Shown: positions 23,790 to 31,331 of the stretch, in pieces
How the letters are laid out: every line of letters starts with the position of its first letter
Numbering within the stretch: the stretch's first letter is position 1
Source of the DNA: Limosilactobacillus pontis
GTDB lineage: Bacteria; Bacillota; Bacilli; Lactobacillales; Lactobacillaceae
NCBI RefSeq assembly: GCF_002940945.1
Contig: NZ_PNFV01000004.1
Coordinates: 136,662-200,661 of the forward strand
Direction: 5' to 3'
Length of the DNA: 64,000 nucleotides
Position numbers and translations under genes: made by a program
The notes under the pieces: generated by a model
What the model was told of the DNA's origin: nothing
Database searches by the model: none
Seen by the model: the letters and a program-made list of their open reading frames with translations, nothing else

Positions 23790-24545
23790 ATGATTTATGA
23801 CTACCAAGGTAAAAATGCAATTGTAACCGGTGGTGCTAAGGGCATTGGGAAGGAAGTCGTTAAGGGAATCGTTAATGGTGGTGGTAAAGTTGCTCTATTA
23901 GATATTGATGACACAGCTGCTAAAGTAACCGCTGAGGAGTTTAATGGTAAGGTTAAAACCTATCATGTAGATCAAGGAAATCGTAACGAAGTTAATGAAC
24001 AATTTAGGAAAATTATTGATGATTTTGGTAAAGTTGACGTTCTTATCAATGTTGCTGGGATCATCAGTGCTAAATCCTTTGACGATCTGCCACCAGAGGA
24101 ATGGGATCAGACGATTAAGATTAACTTGACTGGTCCATATAACACTGTTCATGCTATTTGGCAGCATTTTAAGGACAATGGTGGTGGCCGGATTGTCAAT
24201 GTTTCTTCTGTTGCTGGTAAGATTGGTGGCGGATTACTGGGAACTGTGGCATACGCATCTTCTAAAGCTGGATTAAATGGATTTACCAAAGCTATTGCCA
24301 AGGAAGGTGGGAAATATGGTATTGCTGCTAATGCGGTCGCTCCTTCATTCACTCATACCTCAATGACAACTTCGCTATCAGAAGATCCAGAAAAGAATGC
24401 TAAAGTAATTGGTATGATTCCGCTAGGACGTGCAGCTGAGCCAGTTGAAATTGCACAAATGATTCTCTTCTTTGGTTGTGATGCAGCTAGCTTTATTACC
24501 GGAGAAATCGGTGATTGCGACGGTGGTATTGTGATGGATGGCTAA
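23790..24545 (+). CDS. short-chain dehydrogenase/reductase (possibly KduD-like)
   Basis: 251 residues, normal SDR length. The cofactor site is VTGGAKGIGKEV near the start, NVAGI lies near residue 90, and the catalytic Ser-Tyr-Lys set is in NVSSVAG and YASSKAG (about 140-160). The C-terminus GEIGDCDGGIVMDG is typical of SDRs acting on sugars or acyl chains. It is co-transcribed with a 2-keto-3-deoxygluconate-type permease, so oxidation or reduction of a keto-deoxy sugar acid (as by KduD) is a reasonable guess. Other SDR substrates cannot be excluded. Expression appears cre-controlled. Confidence 0.8.
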   Translation: MIYDYQGKNAIVTGGAKGIGKEVVKGIVNGGGKVALLDIDDTAAKVTAEEFNGKVKTYHVDQGNRNEVNEQFRKIIDDFGKVDVLINVAGIISAKSFDDLPPEEWDQTIKINLTGPYNTVHAIWQHFKDNGGGRIVNVSSVAGKIGGGLLGTVAYASSKAGLNGFTKAIAKEGGKYGIAANAVAPSFTHTSMTTSLSEDPEKNAKVIGMIPLGRAAEPVEIAQMILFFGCDAASFITGEIGDCDGGIVMDG

Positions 24546-24561
24546 GAAGGGATCGATAACT

Positions 24562-25515
24562 ATGAGTTCTACTAAAAAATTAACAAAGAAAAAAATCTCT
24601 ATTCCCGGTGGAAATATTATTATCCCCATGTTTATTGGTGCTTGCATTAATTCAATCTTTCCTTCATGGCTGAAAATAGGTGGCTTTACCACTCCATTAG
24701 CACAAGGTTCCGGTGCACTTGTCGGGGCATTCCTTTTCGTTATTGGTGGTTCCATTTCTTTCAAATCTACAGGTGCCGCAATCAAGCGTGGTGGAACGAT
24801 TATTCTGACAAAGGTTATCGTTGCAGTTGCACTTGGTTTGTTTGTCGGTAAAGTTCTTAATAATAATTTTCTTGGACTAAGTGCATTAGCAATTATTGGA
24901 GCAATGTCATGTGCTAATAATGCTATGTATGCCGGAATTGTCCATGACTTTGGTGATAATATTGACCAGGCTGCTGTCGGAATTACCATACTTGCTGTAG
25001 GTCCTTATATTACAATGATTGCCTTAGCTTCCTCTGGATTAGCCTCTTTTTCATTCATTACATTAGTTGCTACGATCCTTCCATTATTAATAGGTATGAT
25101 TTTAGCCAACCTATTTCCAACGGTTAAGAAGATTCTAAATGATGGAACGAATGCATCAATTATTGTTGTTGGATTTGCATTAGGTTGTACGATGACTTTT
25201 CAGCAAATATTTACTGGTGGGTTGTCGGGTATTATCTTAGGCTTTATTGTTACATTTGTTGGTGGTATTTTTACGATTTTCACTGACCGACTGACTGGGG
25301 GATCTGGAATCGCTGGTGCTGCAATCTCTAGTTGTGCTGGTGCAAATATGGCAACCCCAGCTGCATTAGCGACCGTTGATGCCAGCTACAAATCAGTCGT
25401 TGGGACGGCAACTGCTCAAATTACTGCCGCTGTGGTAGTTACTGCGATTTTAACGCCAATTTTAACTGCTTGGGTTGCTCGGTATAATAAAAAGAAAGCA
25501 ACTCAGAAGGCCTGA
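24562..25515 (+). CDS. kdgT: 2-keto-3-deoxygluconate permease family transporter
   Basis: 317 residues with about ten membrane segments. The N-terminal IPGGNIIIPMFIGACINSIFP, the IIGAMSCANNAMYAGI segment, and the C-terminal GGSGIAGAAISSCAGANMATPAAL all follow the KdgT family (E. coli KdgT has IPGGMMLVP and an AGAAVATP motif). The start at 24562 has GAAGGG about ten bases before it; the earlier ATG at 24538 overlaps the SDR stop and lacks a ribosome site. The permease imports 2-keto-3-deoxygluconate by proton symport in enterobacteria. No KDG kinase or aldolase is nearby, so the pathway would have to be completed elsewhere, or the substrate differs. Confidence 0.82.
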   Translation: MSSTKKLTKKKISIPGGNIIIPMFIGACINSIFPSWLKIGGFTTPLAQGSGALVGAFLFVIGGSISFKSTGAAIKRGGTIILTKVIVAVALGLFVGKVLNNNFLGLSALAIIGAMSCANNAMYAGIVHDFGDNIDQAAVGITILAVGPYITMIALASSGLASFSFITLVATILPLLIGMILANLFPTVKKILNDGTNASIIVVGFALGCTMTFQQIFTGGLSGIILGFIVTFVGGIFTIFTDRLTGGSGIAGAAISSCAGANMATPAALATVDASYKSVVGTATAQITAAVVVTAILTPILTAWVARYNKKKATQKA

Positions 25516-25674
25516 GCCTGATAGTTAAGTTTCTATAAGAACGCTGATTTTTTGTTTATGGATTAGGAATTTGTTGTTTGGAAGTTTTAACGCCATTATT
25601 AAGTTATAAGATTTTAATGGTTTTATTTAGATCAATATGCTAAAAATCGAATCAGATAAGTGATATTAATAATG

Positions 25675-25716
25675 AGCTCATTCCTTGTGATAATTAAAAT
25701 TAGGAATGAGCTTTTT
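25675..25716 (+). terminator. rho-independent terminator after the kdgT operon
   Basis: AGCTCATTCCT pairs perfectly with AGGAATGAGCT, followed by TTTTT; 160 bases after the permease stop. Confidence 0.85.
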
Positions 25717-25763
25717 CTATTTCTCTACTAAAGTACTAAAATAAATGCAAAGGAGGCAATACC

Positions 25764-26390
25764 ATGCCATACGATTTCAAAAAAGAACAACGCACTCTAT
25801 ATCATCCGGGAAAGCGGCCAGCCCTTGTTGATGTGCCCGCAATGAAGTACATCTCCGTGCGCGGTCAGGGCGATCCAAACTTACCAGATAGTGAGTATAA
25901 ACATTCAATTCAATCCCTCTACAGTGTGGCCTACACCATTAAGATGAGCAAGAAGGGGCCCCATCAAATTCCGGGTTACTTTGACTTTGTCGTACCACCG
26001 CTAGAGGGCTTCTGGTGGCAGGAAGGCAGCCAACCGATTGACTTCACCCGTAAGGACCGCTTTCACTTCATCTCCTGTATTCATATGCCGGACTTTGTTG
26101 ATTCTGCCACCTTTGACTGGGCGGTCCAGACAGCAGGTACTAAGAAGCAGCTTGACCTTACTGGCGTTAAGCTTCTTACCCTCACCGAGGGTCGCTGCGC
26201 TCAGATTATGCACGTTGGCGTCTACGATGATGAGCCCGCCACCATTGCCAAGCTGACCCAGTTTGTTGCGGACAATAACCTCCAGTGTGACTACTCAGCC
26301 ACCCGGCGCCACCATGAGATCTACCTCTCCGATCCGCGTCGTACCAAGCCGGAAAATCGCAAGACGGTGATTCGGATTCCGGTGAAATAA
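25764..26390 (+). CDS. GyrI-like small-molecule-binding domain protein
   Basis: 208 residues behind AAAGGAGG. The sequence fits stand-alone GyrI-like proteins: LVDVPAMKYISVRGQGDPN near the start, IQSLYSVAYTIK, the proline/tryptophan-rich VVPPLEGFWWQ, and in the second half LTEGRCAQIMHVG and HHEIYLSDPRRTKPEN. The family shares the effector-binding fold of BmrR/Rob and binds drugs or other cationic molecules; some hydrolyse cyclopropanoid toxins. It stands alone, with no DNA-binding domain. GC-rich codon use begins here and continues to about 47 kb. Confidence 0.85.
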   Translation: MPYDFKKEQRTLYHPGKRPALVDVPAMKYISVRGQGDPNLPDSEYKHSIQSLYSVAYTIKMSKKGPHQIPGYFDFVVPPLEGFWWQEGSQPIDFTRKDRFHFISCIHMPDFVDSATFDWAVQTAGTKKQLDLTGVKLLTLTEGRCAQIMHVGVYDDEPATIAKLTQFVADNNLQCDYSATRRHHEIYLSDPRRTKPENRKTVIRIPVK

Positions 26391-26401
26391 TTTTACTGCA
26401 C

Positions 26402-26418
26402 TTATTTCCCGGGTAATA
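26402..26418. repeat. CCCGGG-centred palindrome, copy 2 (TTATTTCCCGGGTAATA)
   Basis: Near-palindrome 58 bases before the first Ntn-hydrolase gene; its reverse complement equals the copy at 34918. Confidence 0.6.
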
Positions 26419-26475
26419 CACAACCCAGATCGTTCGTAGTAAAATTAAAGTGATTTGTGTAAGGAGGGATTGTTA

Positions 26476-27729
26476 ATGGCATCAGGTTTTATTTTAGCTA
26501 ACCAGCGCGGAATTGCGGTCTCAATGGATACCATGGAAGCAAGTTCACAGGGAGAGGAATATCGGGGCGTTAATCGGATATTTCCCCTTGGTGGGCAACA
26601 TAAGATTGTCGCAATTTCTCGTGGCTTTGATAAGTTCATGAACATTCCGGTTGAAATTCTAATCCAACGCTTTGCTCATCAACTGGATGATCAGCCATTA
26701 GACAAGCTAACCGACTACCCCGTCGCTTTTGCAGATTTCTTAAACGATCAGCAATCAGGGTTAACCGATGAATGGTACCTTCGTGACAATGTTCGGTTTG
26801 TACTTAATGATTTATACAACTTTTATCAGCAGAATCTTCAGAATCATGGCCAGCAATACCCGTTTGAAAAACTCTTCAATCAAGCGGTAGCCCAGCTTGT
26901 GCAACGGTGGCAACCACAGAAGAGCGATCCGACAATTTGTGAAATCAGCAAGGCAGACTTTATTGAGCAGTACGGTTCCCAGGTCGGGCAAGTTGCCAGT
27001 GAGTGGCTTAAGGAATTACTTAGCTACGGTCCACAGACGAATGGTGGCAGTTTCGCCACCCAGCTGCAACAGCCGAGTCAATTAGACCAGCAGCGGAGTA
27101 TCTTCTCAAATGAGTACCCGCAAATTTTTGACGCGATCTATCACATTATGACCGTCGGTATGCGTGGCAACCAGGCTTCAATTGTTTTCGCTGGGATGGG
27201 AAACAAGGAATGCTTTGGTAGTCTCCAATTATTGAATATTTATGGGTATTTACAGGGAATTCTTACAACCACGGACGAGGTGGAAACGATTAACCAGAAT
27301 AATGCCCAGCTGATTAGCCCGGTTTCGACCTATACGCAACAGTCGATTGGGGCACAGCTGTTGCAAAGCGGGATGGCTGATACTTCCTTCAACCGTATTA
27401 AACAGATTTTAGAAGAAAACGGGATGCAAGAAAATGATGAACAACGGGTGTTGGGCGCGGTTCGCCGTTCGATGCTTGTCCATAATCAAGGGATTCAGCA
27501 AACCATCGTCAACCTTAGCCCGAGTGAGCTAGCCCGCATGTCGCGGACAATGGTTGAAGTCAATAGCTTTGTTTCGCGCTTCATGATTCGAAACGCTGGC
27601 GTGGGCGGCGATATTGAGACCGTGATTATTACTTATCAGGATGGTGTTGTCTGGCTTCATCGGCAACAAAACATTGATTATCAATTGAATCCAGCATTGC
27701 TCACCCGGCATGGCAATGCAGAAAATTAG
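26476..27729 (+). CDS. proteasome-like Ntn-hydrolase fold protein, predicted inactive paralogue
   Basis: 417 residues from ATG 26476 (AAGGAGGG seven bases upstream). The first 50 residues align with the next gene and with proteasome beta/HslV subunits: ASGFILANQRGIAVSMD then NRIFPLGGQHKIVAIS. After Met removal the residue at the nucleophile position is Ala (Thr in the next gene), Asp17 is kept, and the catalytic Lys position is Arg (NRIFPLG versus QKLYTLG). It is about twice the length of a proteasome subunit; residues beyond about 200 are not recognised, but the last 100 also match the paralogue. Predicted role: structural or regulatory partner in an oligomer. Fold assignment is pattern-based, and the inactive state is inference. 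Confidence 0.65.
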   Translation: MASGFILANQRGIAVSMDTMEASSQGEEYRGVNRIFPLGGQHKIVAISRGFDKFMNIPVEILIQRFAHQLDDQPLDKLTDYPVAFADFLNDQQSGLTDEWYLRDNVRFVLNDLYNFYQQNLQNHGQQYPFEKLFNQAVAQLVQRWQPQKSDPTICEISKADFIEQYGSQVGQVASEWLKELLSYGPQTNGGSFATQLQQPSQLDQQRSIFSNEYPQIFDAIYHIMTVGMRGNQASIVFAGMGNKECFGSLQLLNIYGYLQGILTTTDEVETINQNNAQLISPVSTYTQQSIGAQLLQSGMADTSFNRIKQILEENGMQENDEQRVLGAVRRSMLVHNQGIQQTIVNLSPSELARMSRTMVEVNSFVSRFMIRNAGVGGDIETVIITYQDGVVWLHRQQNIDYQLNPALLTRHGNAEN

Positions 27730-27740
27730 GAGGCGCCAAC

Positions 27741-29055
27741 ATGACAGCAGAAATTGGTATTGGTAACCAGGCGGGGATCGTCCTTGCGGCAGATAGTGCC
27801 GTTAGTGAAACAGATTATAGGGGGCAGGTCCAGGCAATTTATGACTCCGCCCAGAAATTGTATACCCTTGGCTGGCAGCACTATATTGGACTTCTCACGT
27901 ATGGTAATGCCTCATATGAAGGAACTCCGTGGAGTGTTCTCTTTAATCATTATCAGCGTCAAGTAGGCAGTGACCGCTTGCCGCACGTTACGGATTATCA
28001 GGCCGCCTTTCTCAATTACCTTTGCAAGGAACAACTGGTTAACCTTCCCGTAACGGATCGTCGGTCGACCATTTACCGAGTTGCAGATTCACTAACGTAT
28101 AGCCTCTGTCAAAACTTCCTTACCGAAAATCGTAATAGTGATGAGGTGGCTGGATATGTACAGACGGCTTTAGAAAACATCATTAATAATTATCATCAAA
28201 CTGACAACCAGCGTTTGGCCGTTAATGATTATTCCGAAAGCGATTTTCTTAACGATTATACTGACTCGCTGATGCGCACTAACCAAAATCAGCCTGAATC
28301 GGCGGGAATCATCGTCAAGCTGATGAAGTACTACGCGCAACAGATTAATCTAGAACTGAGCGGCGATAATAATTACCATGGTCTTTTTACCGATACAATG
28401 CGGCTCTTATGGCTTCGGGCAATGTATTATATTCTTTTTTGGGGGACTGAGTTCTGGAAACTGGAATTGGAATAGCACCTCCGGGATAGTGATTGCTGGT
28501 TATGGCAGTCAGGATAATTGGCCAGTCCTCAAGCAGCTTAATATCTATGGCTGTGTCGGGACTCACCCGATTTATACCGTCGCCGATATTGATCAGGTTG
28601 GTCAGCAGGAAGCTGATGGCAGCATTCAGCGAAGCATTTTCTTACCGCTTGCACAGACGGATGTAGCGAATACCCTTCGTTTTGGAATCAGTGATGATAT
28701 CTATGGCGAGATGGAAGATACCCTGATGAATAAGACCGACCTGCCGAGTGACGTCAAGCAGCGGATAATGCAACAGATTACTGGTTACTTATACTCTACC
28801 TACGGAGGCCCGTTCGCCGCAGAAATAACAATGTTGAACATCCCCGAGCTTGCCGAAATTGCGGAGACCATGATAAAGGTTACCAGTTTTGAACGCCAGT
28901 ATAATGGTGACCACTATGCGACGGTGGGCGGACCAATTGATATTTTGGCGATTACCCCGAATGATGGCCCGGTCTGGATTCACAAGAAGCACTATTTCGA
29001 CCCTGATACGCGTGATAATCTTGGTCGGCTGCTTCGTCTGCAGCATGGTGAATAG
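27741..29055 (+). pseudogene. proteasome-like Ntn-hydrolase paralogue with catalytic Thr1, interrupted by a one-base frameshift
   Basis: Starts MTAEIGIGNQAGIVLAADS with AGGAGG seven bases upstream. MetAP should expose Thr1; Asp17 sits exactly where proteasome and HslV have it, and a Lys (about 38, in QKLYTLG) fits the third catalytic position. The frame closes at 28475, but the homologous protein continues in the next frame to 29055 (GIVIAGYGSQDNW... VWIHKKHYFD). The shift lies in T6G5 at 28435-28445. Removing one base gives YYILFGGLSSGN, which lines up with YHIMTVGMRGN of the paralogue and yields about 437 residues. It could be a sequencing error, a recent inactivation or a phase-variable switch. 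The truncated form would keep the whole catalytic domain. Confidence 0.65.
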
Positions 29056-29072
29056 GAGGGGAAGATACCGAT

Positions 29073-30869
29073 ATGTCGAACACGGTGATTAGTACGCAGG
29101 CTGATTTCGAACATGCATTTTTGAGGGGCGACGGCGATCTCCAACTGGCCCCAGGAACCTACAATTTACCAATTCCGGAAGATGCAGATAAAATTTATAC
29201 GTTCAATGGCTCCATCGTTGGAACTGGGGATTCCCCAGATGACGTAATCCTGATTGGAAAAGTTGGTACAAATGACCACCTAATCCTTAAGAACTTAACG
29301 ATGTGTAATGCTGATTATCTTGATGGCGTAATTGTTTTTAATGATTCTGTGTTATTGCTTCGTGATGTGAAAATGACGCGGCAAGGATCCTTTGACGCGG
29401 AAGAGTGCTACCCATTACGATGTGATACAAATGCTAAACTAGTAATGGATAACGTTACGGTTAATTACCCTTCGTGGGGAGGAATTCGCTGTTATGAAGG
29501 CGTTCAAGCTAATATTAGTAACAGCGAATTACAAGGCTTATTCTTATACAATGGCGGAAGCATATCGTTAGTTGATGTATCAGCTGGCGAGATTCTCGTA
29601 AATGGCTGGAACGTCGCAGCTACTAATTTACAGCTATATGATCATCCTGGGGATAAGGGCCACATATCTTTTGGCCCAAAGTCTGAATGGTATGAGAAAT
29701 TAAAGGGTAAGAAGTGGTTGCTTTATGCTAACCAAGGTAACATCATGGTGAAGAATCTTAAATTGCCAGATGAGCTTTCTGCTGGAGTGAGCCCGCTGGG
29801 GATGTCTAGTGGTCAGATCATCGGTAATGTTGCAGATCCGGAACAATATGAGTACCAGCCCTGGGTAGACGTTAAAGAGGGTAAGGTGGAATTAGCTGGT
29901 GCTGACCAGCGTAACCCCTTTCAAGATGGTGATCATCAGTCGGACCATGAGGCGGTGGCCGAGCTTCAACAATTAATCGGCCTGGCGACGGTTAAGAAAC
30001 AGGTAACTGAGTTTATTCAAATGGCCCTAATGAACAAGCGGCGGAAGCAGGCTGGCCTGACTCCAATTAGCAATTCATTTCATTCGCTCTTTGAAGGTAA
30101 TCCGGGAACGGGGAAAACTACGGTTGCCCGTCTCGTTGGGCGAATTATGCATGAAGAGGGGATCTTGCCAACAAGTAAGTATGTGGAAGTTGATCGGGGT
30201 GACCTGGTGGCCGGATACGTCGGGCAGACAACCACGAAAACGAAAAAAATCTTGGAGAAGGCGACTGGTGGGGTCCTGTTTATTGATGAGGCGTACGACC
30301 TTGTTCATGGCAGTGATGATTCATTTGGCTTAGAGGCACTAGACTGTATCATGAAGTATATGGAGGACAACCGGGATAAGCTGATGATTATCTTTGCTGG
30401 TTACACCGATGACATGGAGAAGCTGCTTCAGCAAAATCCGGGAATGAAGTCACGGGTTCCAAATGTCTTTAATTTTGAAGACTACAGCGCTGCGGACATT
30501 GCAGCAATTGGGCGTCTACAGCTTCGTGGTAAGCAGATGCAATTTGACCAGCCTAGCACTGAGACACTCTACAATCAGCTTATTCAAGAACACTATGAGA
30601 ATAGTAACGATCATAGTAATGGCCGGTGGATTCGGAATCAGAATGACTTGCTATTACGGCAAATTGCGGTTGCGATTAGTCAAAATCCAGGCCACCCGCT
30701 TGACCAAGTATGGGCCGACGATATTACGCGGGCGTTTAGCGGTGATGGCCTTAGTGATGGTTCAAGGACAGCGGGGAAGGGAGCAACTAGTGATAGTCAA
30801 CCAACTGCGCCGTTGCCACCGCTCAATGACGATCCCCTGCCGTTCTTGACCGGGGATGAATTAAAATAG
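29073..30869 (+). CDS. CbxX/SpoVK-type AAA+ ATPase fused to an N-terminal beta-helix-like domain
   Basis: 598 residues behind AGGAGGGG. Residues about 1-275 read as a right-handed beta-helix: repeated short strands such as DVILIGKV, HLILKNLTM, SVLLLRDVKM, AKLVMDNVTV and ANISNSELQG, without a signal peptide. The AAA+ module (about 295-560) has Walker A EGNPGTGKTT (about 341-350), Walker B GVLFIDEAYDL (about 399-409), the sensor segment MIIFAGYTDDM, and the arginine finger in NPGMKSR, all typical of CbxX/CfqX/SpoVK ATPases. The tail is proline/serine-rich. It follows two proteasome-like genes by 17 bases. Predicted: a ring ATPase that remodels or feeds substrates to the Ntn partners. Domain calls are solid for AAA+ and moderate for the beta-helix. 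Confidence 0.78.
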   Translation: MSNTVISTQADFEHAFLRGDGDLQLAPGTYNLPIPEDADKIYTFNGSIVGTGDSPDDVILIGKVGTNDHLILKNLTMCNADYLDGVIVFNDSVLLLRDVKMTRQGSFDAEECYPLRCDTNAKLVMDNVTVNYPSWGGIRCYEGVQANISNSELQGLFLYNGGSISLVDVSAGEILVNGWNVAATNLQLYDHPGDKGHISFGPKSEWYEKLKGKKWLLYANQGNIMVKNLKLPDELSAGVSPLGMSSGQIIGNVADPEQYEYQPWVDVKEGKVELAGADQRNPFQDGDHQSDHEAVAELQQLIGLATVKKQVTEFIQMALMNKRRKQAGLTPISNSFHSLFEGNPGTGKTTVARLVGRIMHEEGILPTSKYVEVDRGDLVAGYVGQTTTKTKKILEKATGGVLFIDEAYDLVHGSDDSFGLEALDCIMKYMEDNRDKLMIIFAGYTDDMEKLLQQNPGMKSRVPNVFNFEDYSAADIAAIGRLQLRGKQMQFDQPSTETLYNQLIQEHYENSNDHSNGRWIRNQNDLLLRQIAVAISQNPGHPLDQVWADDITRAFSGDGLSDGSRTAGKGATSDSQPTAPLPPLNDDPLPFLTGDELK

Positions 30870-30876
30870 TAATAAG

Positions 30877-30917
30877 AAACGTTTTGGTCAGTTCGCTGTC
30901 CAGAACGTTTTATTTAT
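30877..30917 (+). terminator. terminator after the AAA+ gene
   Basis: AAACGTTTTGG pairs with CCAGAACGTTT and TTATTT follows; it separates the AAA+ gene from the next ORF, possibly as a partial read-through terminator. Confidence 0.65.
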
Positions 30918-30936
30918 AATAAAGAGGTGAGGTTAC

Positions 30937-31320
30937 GTGTTCATTCGTCAGACGGCACCCTGGCCGATTCCACCGGATGCCCGACAACAGCTGCAGATTA
31001 AGTATGGTTACCGTCAGGTCAAGTATACTTGGCAGCAAGCAGGTTGGCACTATGAGGCCCGTTGGCACGAACGCACTCCGGCAGCCAAGCTGATTACCTG
31101 GTCCAGCTGGCGCCTTGACCGGGTTCGCCCCGGCATGGGTTACGGACCCCATGCCCAGCCCCGCTTAGCAGAAACAAGGGTAGGAGATCGTTGGCTACCC
31201 CTGCGGCGGGTCCGTTTTGCGGCAGCCCGTTATAATCATGGACACGCGACAATATCAGATATCCGCCTGCTCAGGGCGGCCCATCCGGCACCAATCGATA
31301 AAAAATTTCCCGGGAAATAA
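30937..31320 (+). CDS. orphan Arg/Trp-rich protein
   Basis: 127 residues from GTG 30937 with GAGGTGAGG upstream. The protein is very rich in Arg, Trp, Tyr and His (YGYRQVKYTWQQAGWHYEARWHER). No signal peptide, membrane segment or known motif is visible. Its last codons coincide with a CCCGGG palindrome, and the following gene starts 11 bases later with similar composition. I do not recognise it. Because the next gene looks like DUF3114, the two may act together. Confidence 0.5.
   Translation: MFIRQTAPWPIPPDARQQLQIKYGYRQVKYTWQQAGWHYEARWHERTPAAKLITWSSWRLDRVRPGMGYGPHAQPRLAETRVGDRWLPLRRVRFAAARYNHGHATISDIRLLRAAHPAPIDKKFPGK
31305..31318. repeat. CCCGGG-centred palindrome, copy 3 (ATTTCCCGGGAAAT)
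   Basis: Perfect 14-bp palindrome overlapping the end of the upstream ORF and 14 bases before the next start codon. Confidence 0.55.
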
Positions 31321-31331
31321 GGGGGAGGACG

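Noticed and set aside
28425-28450. Programmed ribosomal frameshift
   Set aside because: The required shift is +1 (or -2) and there is no stop codon, rare codon or stimulatory structure at the T6G5 run; simple insertion is more likely.
28378-29055. Independent gene starting at 28378
   Set aside because: Its first 25 residues are not homologous to the paralogue and it has no ribosome site; it is the continuation of the frameshifted gene starting at 27741.
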